NCBI RefSeq assembly: GCF_002080045.1
Contig: NZ_MUIN01000017.1
Coordinates: 253,504-302,050 of the forward strand
Length of the DNA stretch: 48,547 bases
DNA from: Pseudomonas sp. Bc-h
Lineage (GTDB): Bacteria > Pseudomonadota > Gammaproteobacteria > Pseudomonadales > Pseudomonadaceae
Direction: 5' to 3'
Position 1 is the stretch's first letter, and the number at the start of each line of letters is the position of its first letter. The notes below the pieces were generated by a model. The model had not been told where the DNA came from, searched no databases, and was given only the letters and a program-made list of their open reading frames with translations. A program made the translations under genes and the position numbers. This document shows, piece after piece, positions 17,306-26,373 of the stretch.

Positions 17306-18157
17306 TCATTCCTTCGCCAGATGAAGATTGTCGATCAAACGGGTCTTGCCCAGAAACGCCGCGCCCAGCACCACCAGATCCTGATCGTCAGGAGTGGCCG
17401 GACGCAGGCTGACGGCCTGGCGAATTTCCAGATAGTCAGGGCGCAAACCTGCCGTTTCGAGCGCTTTTCTGCCGTCGTCCAGCAGTTGCGCGTAGTTCTT
17501 CTCACCTTTTTGCAGTGCGTCGCCGATCTGCTTGATGACGCGGTATAGCACCGGGGCGGTGGCGCGCTCTGCTTCGGTCAGATAGCCGTTGCGCGAAGAC
17601 AGCGCCAGGCCGTCCGCTGCACGCACGGTCGGCTCGCCGATGATCTGGATCGGCATGTTCATGTCACGCACCAGTGCACTGATCACCGCCAGTTGCTGGA
17701 AGTCTTTCTGACCGAAGATTGCGAGGTCAGGCTGGACCATGTTGAACAGCTTGCTGACAACAGTGGAAACGCCATCGAAGTGCCCCGGACGACTGCCGCC
17801 GCACAGACCTTCGGAAACCACGGGCACGCGAACGATGGTCTGGTCGGCCATGCCATGGGGATACATTTCTTCGACGGTTGGCGTGAACAGCAAGTGGCAA
17901 CCGGCTTGCAGCAGTTTTTCCTGGTCGGCAGCCAAGGTGCGCGGATAGGTCGCCAAGTCTTCGTTAGGGCCGAACTGCAACGGGTTGACGAAAATGCTCG
18001 CTACCACAAAGTCGGCCCGTTGCGTGGCCTTGGTGACCAGCGCGGTGTGGCCGCTGTGCAGGTTGCCCATGGTGGGGACGAGCGCGATACGTTTGCCTTC
18101 GCTGCGCGCACGTGCGACGGCAGCGCGCAGCTCGCGCACGGTTTTTACTGTGTTCAT
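17306..18157 (-). CDS. panC: Pantoate--beta-alanine ligase
   Basis: ATP-dependent ligase of 283 residues joining pantoate and beta-alanine to make pantothenate, the vitamin precursor of CoA. The nucleotide-binding PTMGNLHSGHTALV (HxGH-type) is near residue 28, FVNPLQFGPNEDL follows, and IFGQKDFQQL and LALSSRNGYL are further conserved motifs. The start ATG overlaps the panB stop by four bases (ATGA), so the two are translated together. No panD follows, although it needs beta-alanine, normally made by PanD. Confidence 0.97.
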   Translation of the reverse strand: MNTVKTVRELRAAVARARSEGKRIALVPTMGNLHSGHTALVTKATQRADFVVASIFVNPLQFGPNEDLATYPRTLAADQEKLLQAGCHLLFTPTVEEMYPHGMADQTIVRVPVVSEGLCGGSRPGHFDGVSTVVSKLFNMVQPDLAIFGQKDFQQLAVISALVRDMNMPIQIIGEPTVRAADGLALSSRNGYLTEAERATAPVLYRVIKQIGDALQKGEKNYAQLLDDGRKALETAGLRPDYLEIRQAVSLRPATPDDQDLVVLGAAFLGKTRLIDNLHLAKE

Positions 18158-18954
18158 GCCGAGAATCCGTGTTCTGGAGCGGGAAAGCTGACGTCTTTGA
18201 CGGCGCTGACATAGGCGGCGATGGCCGACTGGATGTCTGGCTGGCCAGTCATGAAGTTTTTCACGAACTTCGGCACGCGGCCGCTGATCGACAGCCCGAG
18301 CATGTCGTGCAGCACCAGGACCTGCCCGTCGGTGGCGCTACCGGCGCCGATGCCGATCACTGGAATCTTCACCGCTGAGGTGATTTCCTGGGCCAACTCG
18401 CTCGGGACGCATTCCAGCAGAATCATCGCCGCACCGGCCTGCTCCAGCGTGATGGCATCGGCGCGCATCTGCCGCGCCTGGGACTCATGACGCCCCTGCA
18501 CTTTATAGCCGCCCAGCACGTTGACCGCTTGAGGCGTCAGCCCCATGTGCGCGCACACCGGAATACCGCGCTCGGCCAGCAGACGAATCGATTCGCCCAG
18601 CCATGCCGCGCCCTCGACCTTGATCATGTGCGCACCTGCCTGCATCAGCATCGCACTGTTGGCGAAGGTCTGTTCGGCGGTGGCGTAGGCCATGAAGGGA
18701 AGGTCGGCGAGGATCATTGCACCCTGATTGCCGCGTTTGACGCTGGCAACGTGATAGGCCATTTCGGAAGTGGTGACTGGCAGCGTACTGTCGTGGCCTT
18801 GCAGGACCATTCCCAGCGAGTCGCCGACCAGCAGCACTTCGACACCCGCCTGGCTGGCAGTGTGGGCGAAGGTCGCGTCGTAGCAGGTGAGCATGGTGAT
18901 CTTCTCACCTTTCTGCTTCAGGCCCAGCAGGGACGTAACGGTGATATCTGGCAT
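18154..18954 (-). CDS. panB: 3-methyl-2-oxobutanoate hydroxymethyltransferase
   Basis: First committed enzyme of pantothenate synthesis, 266 residues, adding a hydroxymethyl group from methylenetetrahydrofolate to ketoisovalerate (itself a product of the IlvC route). Conserved stretches: ITMLTCYDATFAH, LLVGDSLGMVLQGHDSTLPV and HMGLTPQAVN. The length matches the family (about 265). The start ATG at 18954 has GAGGAC nine bases before it. It lies 340 bases after folK, with a REP-like element between, and overlaps panC. Confidence 0.97.
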   Translation of the reverse strand: MPDITVTSLLGLKQKGEKITMLTCYDATFAHTASQAGVEVLLVGDSLGMVLQGHDSTLPVTTSEMAYHVASVKRGNQGAMILADLPFMAYATAEQTFANSAMLMQAGAHMIKVEGAAWLGESIRLLAERGIPVCAHMGLTPQAVNVLGGYKVQGRHESQARQMRADAITLEQAGAAMILLECVPSELAQEITSAVKIPVIGIGAGSATDGQVLVLHDMLGLSISGRVPKFVKNFMTGQPDIQSAIAAYVSAVKDVSFPAPEHGFSA

Positions 18955-19294
18955 GAAAAAGTCCTCATTCAGGCGCTGTGAATACGACGGCGAGCAACGC
19001 GTGATTCATTCTGCAAACGCAGGCACATCGTCGTTTCGCGATGTTTGCAAAGACCTGTTTGGCGCCTAGGGGCCGGTACTCCGGCTTCGGGACGCTTATC
19101 TTCGTGAGGAGGGGGCGGGAAGTCAATTCCGGGTGTTACCGGTTTGATCGGGATGTTACCGAAGGGTGTAACGGAGAACATCGGGTGAACCGATTCTGTA
19201 GCAGTCCGGCTTGCCGGCGGTAGCGTTTCCCGGAACGCCACCGCTGACAGGCCGGACTGCTACAGGGACTTCGCCAGGAAGGAAGTGGCGATGG
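18955..19294. other. Intergenic region between folK and panB
   Basis: There is no gene in these 340 bases. They hold the REP-like palindrome at 19197-19264 and the presumed panB leader or promoter. In related genomes, folK and panB are commonly closer, so the element has probably widened the gap. Confidence 0.55.
19197..19264. repeat. REP-like palindrome, second family, copy 2
   Basis: Perfect 14-base arms, TGTAGCAGTCCGGC and GCCGGACTGCTACA, with an extended inner stem (GGCGGTAGCGTT against AACGCCACCGCTG). It lies between folK and panB. The only other copy in the window is at 7152-7218. Confidence 0.82.
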
Positions 19295-19774
19295 TCAACC
19301 GTGCAGCCGCTCCAGCCCTTCGAACGGGCAGCCTGCAAGCAGGCCATCCAGCGCGCGGCCGTCGGCAAGGGTAATTCCCGGCGCCAGTTCGGCGAGCGGA
19401 TACAGCACGAACGCTCGGGCCTGCATGTGGTAGTGCGGCACTTTCAAGCGGGGCTCGTCGATCACTCGATCGCCGAACAGCAGAATGTCCAGGTCCAGGG
19501 TTCGCGGCCCCCAGCGCTCGAGGCGTTCGCGGCCCTGACCGTTTTCGATGGCTTGCAGGGCATCAAGCAGCGCCAGCGGTTGCAGCGCCGTGTCCAGGGC
19601 TGCGACCGCATTGGTGTAACGCGGCTGACCGGGTAGCAGCGAGTCGCTCACGTAGAACGAAGAAACGCCTGACAAACGGGTTTGCGGCAATTGCGCCAGC
19701 GCCTTGAGGGCGTCACGCAGCTGCTCGGCAGGATCGGCAAGGTTGCTGCCCATGCCGATAAACACACGCTCCAT
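19295..19774 (-). CDS. folK: 6-hydroxymethyl-7,8-dihydropterin pyrophosphokinase
   Basis: Folate enzyme of 159 residues that transfers pyrophosphate from ATP to hydroxymethyl-dihydropterin. FIGMGSNLADP at the N-terminus, ALDTALQPLALLDALQAIE and the signature RWGPRTLDLDILLFGD are diagnostic, and YPLAELAPG follows. The start at 19774 gives the family length; two upstream in-frame ATGs (19795, 19792) overlap the pcnB stop and are possible alternatives. It follows pcnB directly, as in other pseudomonads. Confidence 0.95.
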   Translation of the reverse strand: MERVFIGMGSNLADPAEQLRDALKALAQLPQTRLSGVSSFYVSDSLLPGQPRYTNAVAALDTALQPLALLDALQAIENGQGRERLERWGPRTLDLDILLFGDRVIDEPRLKVPHYHMQARAFVLYPLAELAPGITLADGRALDGLLAGCPFEGLERLHG

Positions 19775-19791
19775 GTTCACTTGCCCTGACA

Positions 19792-21189
19792 TCATTCCGA
19801 CGCGTCGGCGCCAGCACGTTTGCGCTTGCCACCGCCACTGCGGCGACGTTTGCGCGGGCCCTGGCCAGTTGTTTCGGATTTGCTGCCCAGATCGCGGATC
19901 ATGTCGCGACGACCTGCTTCGTTGGCGTCCTGATACTCGGTCCACCATTCGCCAAGGCCATCGGTTTCCTCGCCAGCGCTTTCACGCAGCAGCAGGAAGT
20001 CGTAGCCAGCGCGGAAGCGCGGGTTGTCCAGCAGCAGATCGGCACGCTTGCCGGAACGACGAGGCAGACGCTCCTGCATGTCCCAGATCTCGCGGATCGG
20101 CATGGTGAAACGCTTCGGAATGGCGATGCGCTGGCACTGCTCGGCGATCAGCTCGTGAGCCGCTTCCTGCATGGCGGGAATTGGTGGCATGCCGCGTTCC
20201 TGCAAGCGCAGGACACGCGCGGGCAGGGCAGGCCAGAGCAATGCAGCAAACAGGAACGCCGGTGTTACCGGTTTGTTCTGGCGCACGCGCAGATCGGTAT
20301 TGGCCAAGGCCTCGCTGATCAGCGTGTGGGTATAAGTAGGGTTGTACTCCAGCGCCTTGGCGCTGGCCGGGAACAAGGGCTCGAAGAGTTCCAGATCCAC
20401 CAGCATCTCGAAGGTCGGTTCGGCATATCCGGACAGAAACAGCTTCAGCACTTCTTCGAACAGGCGGGCCGCCGGAATATCGCGCAGCATCGGCGCCAGT
20501 GGGCGAATCGGCGTGGCGCTGTGTTTTTCAATGCCGAAATCCAGCTTGGCGGCGAAACGCACGGCGCGCAGCATCCGCACCGGGTCTTCTTTATAGCGCT
20601 GTTGCGGATCGCCGATCAGACGGATCAGGCGATTGCGAATGTCGTGAACGCCGTTGGCGTAATCGAGCACCCGCTCGGTGACCGGATCGTAATACAGGGC
20701 GTTGATGGTGAAGTCGCGACGCTGGGCGTCTTCTTCCAGCGTGCCATACACGTTGTCCCGCAGAATCCGCCCGCTCTCGTTGCGCGAAGACTGGTTGCTG
20801 TCTTCGTCTTCGTCATCTTGCGGGTGATTGGCGCGGAAGGTCGCCACCTCGATGATTTCGCGGCCGAAATGGATGTGAACCAGTTTGAAACGGCGGCCGA
20901 TGATGCGGGCGTTGCGGAATTCTGCGCGGACTTGCTCAGGTGTGGCGCTGGTGGCGACGTCGAAGTCTTTCGGCGTGATGCCCAGCATCAGGTCACGTAC
21001 GCAACCGCCGACCAGATAGGCCTGGTAACCCGCATTCTGCAGGCGCTCGACGATGCTCACCGCATAGCGGCTGAATTGATTGCGCTGCAACGAATGCTGG
21101 CTGCTGCTGAGCACTTCAGGCGTTGTACGCGTATGTTGCTGCGGTTTGCGCAGAGGAGAACGGAATGACTGGAACAGCTTCTTCAGCAT
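19792..21189 (-). CDS. pcnB: Poly(A) polymerase I
   Basis: Nucleotidyltransferase of 465 residues that adds A-tails to RNA 3' ends, promoting decay. The N-terminal region has LVGGCVRDLMLG and TPKDFDVATSA, with the catalytic aspartates; RRDFTINALYYD, LIGDPQQRYKEDPVRMLRAVRFAAKL and the RNA-binding core follow. The C-terminus is strongly basic (GPRKRRRSGGGKRKR), typical for PAP I and absent from tRNA CCA enzymes. The start at 21189 (MLKKLFQ) fits relatives; an ATG 17 codons upstream and one 24 codons upstream are alternatives without a better site. It overlaps the possible upstream folK starts and is downstream of crcZ. Confidence 0.93.
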   Translation of the reverse strand: MLKKLFQSFRSPLRKPQQHTRTTPEVLSSSQHSLQRNQFSRYAVSIVERLQNAGYQAYLVGGCVRDLMLGITPKDFDVATSATPEQVRAEFRNARIIGRRFKLVHIHFGREIIEVATFRANHPQDDEDEDSNQSSRNESGRILRDNVYGTLEEDAQRRDFTINALYYDPVTERVLDYANGVHDIRNRLIRLIGDPQQRYKEDPVRMLRAVRFAAKLDFGIEKHSATPIRPLAPMLRDIPAARLFEEVLKLFLSGYAEPTFEMLVDLELFEPLFPASAKALEYNPTYTHTLISEALANTDLRVRQNKPVTPAFLFAALLWPALPARVLRLQERGMPPIPAMQEAAHELIAEQCQRIAIPKRFTMPIREIWDMQERLPRRSGKRADLLLDNPRFRAGYDFLLLRESAGEETDGLGEWWTEYQDANEAGRRDMIRDLGSKSETTGQGPRKRRRSGGGKRKRAGADASE

Positions 21190-21369
21190 GGGATGCACTG
21201 TTTGAAGGAATATTCGGCCAATTTCGAAGAATGACCGCATGATGGGCGGGGATTCTAGCATTTAGTCGAGGGATGGTGTAGGACGCTGCGCGAACGCCGT
21301 CTTGAGGCAGGCTGAACGGGGGTTTAGGGCTTGTTATGAGGGGATGTCGCGTCAGGATCTTTGTCCCGG

Positions 21370-21740
21370 AAGCTACTGGGGGAGCCGAAGCTCCCCCAAA
21401 GTGCGTGCTCTTATTTTTATTGTCTGTTGGGCTTTTTGTTTTTGTTGAGCGCCCAATTCACGGCTTTCGCCTGTGAAACCTCCCAATCGGGAGTCAAGAG
21501 CAAACGGATTGCTTTGGTCGCTGTGCTGCAATGATCAATCGATCCAACCAGTTCAGGCTCTACCTTAGGGTAGTTTTTTGTTGTTCTCGGCCTGGTTGCG
21601 GGACAAGTCCCAAATGCAACGCCTCTCCAAAAGAATCAGTTAGCTGCGCCTCCGCCGTGTTGTTCTTGTTATGCGTGAGTCGATTCGTCTTGTTTTTATT
21701 GTGTTGTTTTGCGGGTGACTGATTTTTGTTGTTCTTGTAC
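21370..21740 (-). ncRNA. crcZ: CrcZ small RNA
   Basis: Regulatory RNA of about 370 nt that soaks up Hfq with Crc and so lifts carbon catabolite repression. It is placed between cbrB and pcnB, exactly where crcZ sits in other pseudomonads. The RNA strand is rich in AAnAAnAA motifs (for instance AACAAGAACAAC, AACAACAAAAAT, AAAACAAGAC, AACAACAAAAAAC and ACAAAAACAAAAAG); at least five such blocks lie between 21432 and 21738. A sigma-54 promoter ends 11 bases before the assigned 5' end, and a GGGGGAGC/GCTCCCCC hairpin with a TTCG loop closes the 3' end. The exact 3' end is uncertain because no T tract follows the hairpin. Confidence 0.9.
21376..21399 (-). terminator. 3' hairpin of CrcZ
   Basis: GGGGGAGC pairs with GCTCCCCC around a stable TTCG loop on the minus strand. 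There is no T tract after it, so it may protect or process the 3' end rather than act as a simple intrinsic terminator. Confidence 0.55.
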
Positions 21741-21750
21741 GAATACATAT

Positions 21751-21767
21751 AGCAGAAGCCGTGCCAA
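21751..21767 (-). promoter_or_regulatory. Sigma-54 promoter of crcZ
   Basis: On the minus strand the sequence is TTGGCACGGCTTCTGCT, agreeing with TGGCACG-N4-TTGCW: the -24 GG and the -12 GC are 10 bases apart, as required. The predicted start of RNA is about position 21740. CbrB is a sigma-54 activator encoded just upstream. Confidence 0.85.
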
Positions 21768-21836
21768 CTTTTGTGTAAAACGCTGCAGGCCTTTAAATAC
21801 GGGGGTGTGGCAAAACGACGCTATTTTGCGGAGGCC

Positions 21837-21871
21837 AAAAAAAACCGGGGTTACGTTACCGTACGCCCCGG
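21837..21871 (-). terminator. Intrinsic terminator of cbrB
   Basis: On the minus strand, CCGGGG pairs with CCCCGG with an inner CGTA/TACG stem around a GTAA loop, and eight T residues follow. It separates cbrB from crcZ. Confidence 0.9.
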
Positions 21872-21901
21872 CTTTTGTTACGTGTCGCTGATGAGGTAAC
21901 A
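21850..21901 (-). promoter_or_regulatory. Candidate CbrB enhancer upstream of crcZ
   Basis: The plus strand carries TGTTAC-N14-GTAACA at 21876-21901, plus two tandem GTTAC copies at 21850-21859. These lie about 110-160 bases upstream of the predicted crcZ start, the usual place for a sigma-54 enhancer. As I recall, CbrB sites in P. putida are GTTAC/GTAAC-type; that recollection should be checked. Confidence 0.6.
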
Positions 21902-21956
21902 GTTTTTTCACAAGCCCTGAACACCGCGTGCCAGAGCCCTGTGCGAGGATTGCGCC

Positions 21957-23396
21957 TCAGGTTTCGCTGGCTACACCGGTCTTGCGACGAGGGATACCCA
22001 GACGCTGGCGACGTTCCCACAGGCACTTGCGGCTGACGCCGAGTTTGCGCGCCAGTTCGGTTTCGGTCATGTGGTCCTGATGCTCAAGAACGAAGTGCTG
22101 GAAGTAGTCTTCCAGTGAGAGATCTTCGGTAGGTTCATGGGCGGTGGAGCTTGCGGAACTGGAGGTCTGTGGTGCCAGACCGATGAACTCATCGACATCC
22201 AGATCACTGAGCTCGATGTCGATGCCCAGCAGGTCAGCCGAGATTTCCGGGCTTTCGCACAGAATGACCGCGCGCTCGACTGCGTTTTCCAGTTCACGCA
22301 CGTTACCCGGCCAGGAATAGTGACGAATAGCCTGCTCGGCGTCGGGTCCAAACTTCAGATCGTTACGTCCGGCTTTGGCGCTTTGACGGGCGAGAAACGC
22401 ATTGGCGATTTCGTTGACGTCGGCGCCACGCTCGCGCAGGGCCGGAAGCTTCAGGGCTATCACATGGAGACGGTAATAAAGGTCTTCACGGAACTGACCG
22501 ACCTTTGCCAGGCTCTTGAGGTCGCGGTGGGTCGCAGCGATCAGACGAACGTCGACCTTTTGCGACTGGACTGAGCCGACCCGACGAATCTCGCCTTCCT
22601 GAAGCACGCGCAACAGGCGAGCCTGCGCTTCGAGCGGCAGCTCGCCGATTTCGTCGAGAAACAGCGTCCCACCGTCGGCGGCTTCCACAAGGCCTGCGCG
22701 ACCTGCGCTGGCGCCGGTGAAAGCGCCTTTCTCATGGCCAAACAGTTCGGACTCGATCAGCGTTTCGGGGATCGCCGCGCAGTTCACCGAAATCATCGGC
22801 GCCTTGGCGCGGCGCGAAAGGTTGTGCAGGGCGCGGGCCACCAGTTCTTTACCTGTGCCGGACTCACCCTGGATCAGGACATTGGAGTCGGTCGGCGCCA
22901 CTTTGCGGATCTTGTTGTACAGATCCTGCATCGGTGGACAGGAACCGATGATGCCAATCTCGCCATTGCTATTGTCAGCACCTGGCTTGTCGGAAGCGGA
23001 TGCCTTGCCCGCCGCGACGCGTTCGGCCTGAATGCTTTGCACCGTCTGCCGGTCACGCAGGATGCGCGAAACCGCCTGGAGCATTTCATCGTGGTCGAAG
23101 GGTTTGGCGATGTAGTCCACCGCGCCCATCTTCATTGAATCCACGGCCGAGCGCAGGCTGGCGTAGCTGGTCATGATCAGCACAGGCTTACCCTGGCCGA
23201 GTTTGATCAGTTCGGTGCCGGGCGCGCCGGGCAGGCGCAGGTCACTGACGATCAGATCAAACGAGGGGATGCTGAAACGTTCCTGAGCTTCCTGCACGGA
23301 TCCGGCTTCACTGACCTGGTACTGATTTCGTTCCAGCAGGCGACGCAAGGCAGAGCGGATGATGGTTTCGTCTTCGACGATCAAAATGTGCGGCAT
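21957..23396 (-). CDS. cbrB: Sigma-54-dependent response regulator CbrB
   Basis: NtrC-type regulator of 479 residues that, when phosphorylated by CbrA, activates catabolic genes and crcZ. Receiver domain: ED at 8-9, D52 in LIVSDLRLPG (phosphate acceptor), K98. AAA+ domain: GESGTGKE at about 177-184, GAFTGA at 224-229 (contacts sigma-54), DGGTLFLDEIGELP. C-terminal Fis-type helix-turn-helix in TELARKLGVSRKCLWERRQR. The start is ATG at 23396. It follows cbrA by 22 bases. A strong terminator and the crcZ promoter follow. Confidence 0.97.
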   Translation of the reverse strand: MPHILIVEDETIIRSALRRLLERNQYQVSEAGSVQEAQERFSIPSFDLIVSDLRLPGAPGTELIKLGQGKPVLIMTSYASLRSAVDSMKMGAVDYIAKPFDHDEMLQAVSRILRDRQTVQSIQAERVAAGKASASDKPGADNSNGEIGIIGSCPPMQDLYNKIRKVAPTDSNVLIQGESGTGKELVARALHNLSRRAKAPMISVNCAAIPETLIESELFGHEKGAFTGASAGRAGLVEAADGGTLFLDEIGELPLEAQARLLRVLQEGEIRRVGSVQSQKVDVRLIAATHRDLKSLAKVGQFREDLYYRLHVIALKLPALRERGADVNEIANAFLARQSAKAGRNDLKFGPDAEQAIRHYSWPGNVRELENAVERAVILCESPEISADLLGIDIELSDLDVDEFIGLAPQTSSSASSTAHEPTEDLSLEDYFQHFVLEHQDHMTETELARKLGVSRKCLWERRQRLGIPRRKTGVASET

Positions 23397-23418
23397 TGAT
23401 TCGATTCTCTCGACGGTC

Positions 23419-26373
23419 TCAGTTCACGGCGGACGTCGCTTCGACATGTCGCGGCAGGGTCACCCGAATACGGGTTCCGCGCTGTTGCTCGGGGTCAGCC
23501 GGGCTGTCGATGGTGATTTGTCCATAATGCTCTTCAACGATGGAATAGACCAGTGCGAGCCCCAGTCCTGTTCCTTCGCCCGGATCCTTGGTGGTGAAGA
23601 ACGGTTCGAACAAGCGGTCCATGATTGCTTTGGGAATTCCGGTGCCTTCATCTTCGACGATCAAATCCACCGTATGTTCGCAGGCCTCACTCTTTACCCG
23701 TACCGCGCTGCCCGCAGGCGAGGCGTCACGTGCGTTTGAAAGCAGGTTGATCAGCACCTGAGCCAGGCGCTGCGGATCGCCATCGACCCAGTGGTTCGGG
23801 TTGCACAGGTTATAGAAATGCACCTCGAAATTCCGGCGATTCAGCGCCAGCAGACCAATGGCATCCTGCGCGACTTCGGCCAGGCACACCGCTTCGTCGG
23901 CATGTTGATGTCCGCCTGCGTGGGCGAAGCTCATCAGCGACTGCACGATGCGCGACACGCGTTTGGTCTGTTCGATGATCTGGCTGCTGATTTCCGTCAG
24001 TTCGCCGTCTTCCTCGCGCTCTTCGCGCAGGTTTTGCGCAAGGCAGGCGATGCCGGTGATCGGGTTGCCGATCTCGTGGGCAACGCCGGCAGCCAGACGA
24101 CCAATGCTCGCAAGGCGCTCCGAATGCACCAGTTTGTCTTCCAGCATCTGAGTGTCAGTCAGGTCTTCGACGAGGATCACCAAGCCGCTGTTACCCGGCG
24201 CCAGCGGCTCATCGATGGCGGCTTTGTGCAAATTCAGCCAGCGGGTCTGGCCGTCCAGCGCCAGACGTTGCTTGTGCAGGTGTTCGTCCGGCACGTTGAT
24301 GAAGCCCAGCAGCAGTTGCCGCCATGGGTCGACGATGGTTTCAAGCCTCGATCCGACGACGCGTTGCGCGCCTATGCCGGTGAGCTCTTCCATGGCCTTG
24401 TTCCACATCAGGATCTCTTGATCCTTGGCCAGCGAGCAGACACCCATCGGCAGCTCCTGCAGGGTCTGGCGATGGTAGCGGCGCAATGCATCGAGCTCGG
24501 CGGCAAGCCCGGTAAGGCGCGAGTGATAGTCCTCGAGACGGCTCTCGATGAAGTGAATGTCTTCTGTCACGTAGTTTTCGCTGCCTGATTTATAAGGCAG
24601 GAAGGTTTCAACCATGTCTTGTGCGACGCTTGGCCCCATCAGCCCGGACAAGTTAGCCTCAATGCGATCACGCAAACGGCGCAGGGCATAAGGGCGGCGC
24701 TCATCGAATGGCAGATAGAGGTCGCGCAAAGCCTGTTCGACTTCCTTTTGCGCCGCCTTCGCCCCCAACGGTTTTGCCAGTTGCGTGGCAAACTCCTGAG
24801 GCGATACCGCGTGCAGCTCGCGTCGTTGCGGACGACGAACGTTGTCCACGGCGCAGGCTTCCGCGGCGCTGGCTTCTTCGGGGCTCGGATTGCTGAACAG
24901 CGAAATCAGCGTGAACACCAGCACGTTAGCGGCCAGCGACGCGATTGCCGCCATGTGCCAGCTGGTGTCGTCCAGCACGTAAATCATGTTCAACAGCGGG
25001 ATGTAAAAGCCCTGGAAGTTGCCGATCAGCGGAAACAGCATGCTGAGCATCCACACCGCGATACCGGCGATCAAGCCCGCCATGAAGCCGCGACGGTTGG
25101 CTGCTGGCCAGTAGAGGACCGAAAGCACCCCTGGCAAGAACTGCAGCGTGGCGACGAAGGCGACAATGCCCAGATTCGCAAGGTCTTGCTTGGCGCCCAG
25201 CAGCAGATAGAAGCCATAACCCGCCATGATGATCGCTACGATCAGCCCGCGGCGGGTCCATTTAAGCCAGCGATAGATGTTGCCCTCGGCAGGCGGCTGA
25301 TAGAGCGGCAGGACCAGATGGTTCAAAGCCATGCCGGACAACGCCAGCGTGGTGACGATGATCAGTCCGCTCGCCGCCGAAAGCCCGCCCACATAGGCCA
25401 GCAGCGCCAGCAGCTTGTTATTGGCTGCAATGCCGATGCCGAGGGTGAAGTATTCAGGGCTGGTGGTGGCACCCAGTTTCAGCCCGGCCCACAGTACCAG
25501 AGGCACTGCCAGGCTCATCAGCAGCAGAAACAGGGGCAGGCCCCAACTGGCGCTGACCAGTGAGCGCGGGTTGAGATTTTCGGTGAAGGTCATGTGATAC
25601 ATGTGCGGCATCACGATTGCCGAGGCGAAGAACACCAGCAGCAGCGTGCGCCATGGGCCTTCCTGCAAGGGGGTGTGCAGTGCAGCCAGCGCGCTTTGAT
25701 TCTGCAGCAGCCATTGTTCAAGGCTTGCCGGGCCGTCGAATACGCCATACAGCGCGTAAATCCCGATCCCCCCGAGGGCCACCAGCTTGATCACCGACTC
25801 GAAGGCGATGGCGAACACCAGCCCTTCATGTTTCTCCCGCGTGGCGATGTGCCGCGAGCCGAAGAAGATGGTGAACAGGATGATCAGCACGCAGAAGGCA
25901 AAGGCCACGTAGTTGCGAACGGGCTCGCGGGTCAGGATCGCCATCGAATCCGCAACGGCCTGGATTTGCAGGGCCAGCAGCGGCAAAACGCCGATCAGCA
26001 TGAAGATCGTGGTCAGTGCACCGGCCCAGGTGCTGCGAAAACGGAACGCGAACAGGTCAGCCAGCGACGATAGCTGGTAGGTGCGAGTGATCTTCAGAAT
26101 GGGGTACAGCAGTACCGGAGCCAGCAGAAAAGCGCCCGATACGCCCAGATAACTGGACAAAAAACCGTAGCCGTATTGGTAGGCCAGGCCCACGGTGCCG
26201 TAAAACGCCCATGCGCTGGCATAAACACCCAGGGACAGGGTGTAGGTCAGCGGGTGACGGATGATCCAGCGCGGGATCAGGCCACGCTCACTGATCCAGG
26301 CCACGCTGAACAAAACCAGAAGGTAGGCGGCGCTGACCAGGATCATCTGGGTCAGGCTAAAGCTCATCGGCAT
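23419..26373 (-). CDS. cbrA: Sensor histidine kinase CbrA
   Basis: Unusual kinase of 984 residues that controls use of carbon and nitrogen sources. The first half (to about residue 500) is a sodium/solute symporter (SSSF, SLC5-like) domain with many membrane helices (LAYQYGYGFLSSYLGVSGAF). Next are a coiled linker, a PAS domain (about 615-710), the HisKA box with the phosphorylated His in VAHEIGNPITGI, and an ATPase domain (LINLLSNARDA, VEDEGTGIP, GTGLGLALVYSI). The start at 26373 overlaps the end of cbrX by 17 bases; a second ATG two codons later is equally good. Histidine has been shown in P. fluorescens to pass through CbrA's transporter part; that comes from literature memory. Confidence 0.96.
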   Translation of the reverse strand: MPMSFSLTQMILVSAAYLLVLFSVAWISERGLIPRWIIRHPLTYTLSLGVYASAWAFYGTVGLAYQYGYGFLSSYLGVSGAFLLAPVLLYPILKITRTYQLSSLADLFAFRFRSTWAGALTTIFMLIGVLPLLALQIQAVADSMAILTREPVRNYVAFAFCVLIILFTIFFGSRHIATREKHEGLVFAIAFESVIKLVALGGIGIYALYGVFDGPASLEQWLLQNQSALAALHTPLQEGPWRTLLLVFFASAIVMPHMYHMTFTENLNPRSLVSASWGLPLFLLLMSLAVPLVLWAGLKLGATTSPEYFTLGIGIAANNKLLALLAYVGGLSAASGLIIVTTLALSGMALNHLVLPLYQPPAEGNIYRWLKWTRRGLIVAIIMAGYGFYLLLGAKQDLANLGIVAFVATLQFLPGVLSVLYWPAANRRGFMAGLIAGIAVWMLSMLFPLIGNFQGFYIPLLNMIYVLDDTSWHMAAIASLAANVLVFTLISLFSNPSPEEASAAEACAVDNVRRPQRRELHAVSPQEFATQLAKPLGAKAAQKEVEQALRDLYLPFDERRPYALRRLRDRIEANLSGLMGPSVAQDMVETFLPYKSGSENYVTEDIHFIESRLEDYHSRLTGLAAELDALRRYHRQTLQELPMGVCSLAKDQEILMWNKAMEELTGIGAQRVVGSRLETIVDPWRQLLLGFINVPDEHLHKQRLALDGQTRWLNLHKAAIDEPLAPGNSGLVILVEDLTDTQMLEDKLVHSERLASIGRLAAGVAHEIGNPITGIACLAQNLREEREEDGELTEISSQIIEQTKRVSRIVQSLMSFAHAGGHQHADEAVCLAEVAQDAIGLLALNRRNFEVHFYNLCNPNHWVDGDPQRLAQVLINLLSNARDASPAGSAVRVKSEACEHTVDLIVEDEGTGIPKAIMDRLFEPFFTTKDPGEGTGLGLALVYSIVEEHYGQITIDSPADPEQQRGTRIRVTLPRHVEATSAVN

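Larger units (their letters stand above)
21190..21956. other. Region between pcnB and cbrB
   Basis: This 767-base stretch has no protein gene; short frames in it are T/A-rich and lack ribosome binding sites. On the minus strand it holds the cbrB terminator, CbrB-type half-sites, a sigma-54 promoter and the CrcZ RNA, each listed separately. Nothing is recognised in 21190-21369. Confidence 0.75.

Noticed and set aside
21531..21911. Several 60-70 codon frames between pcnB and cbrB
   Set aside because: They lie within the CrcZ RNA, its promoter and the cbrB terminator; composition is not protein-like.
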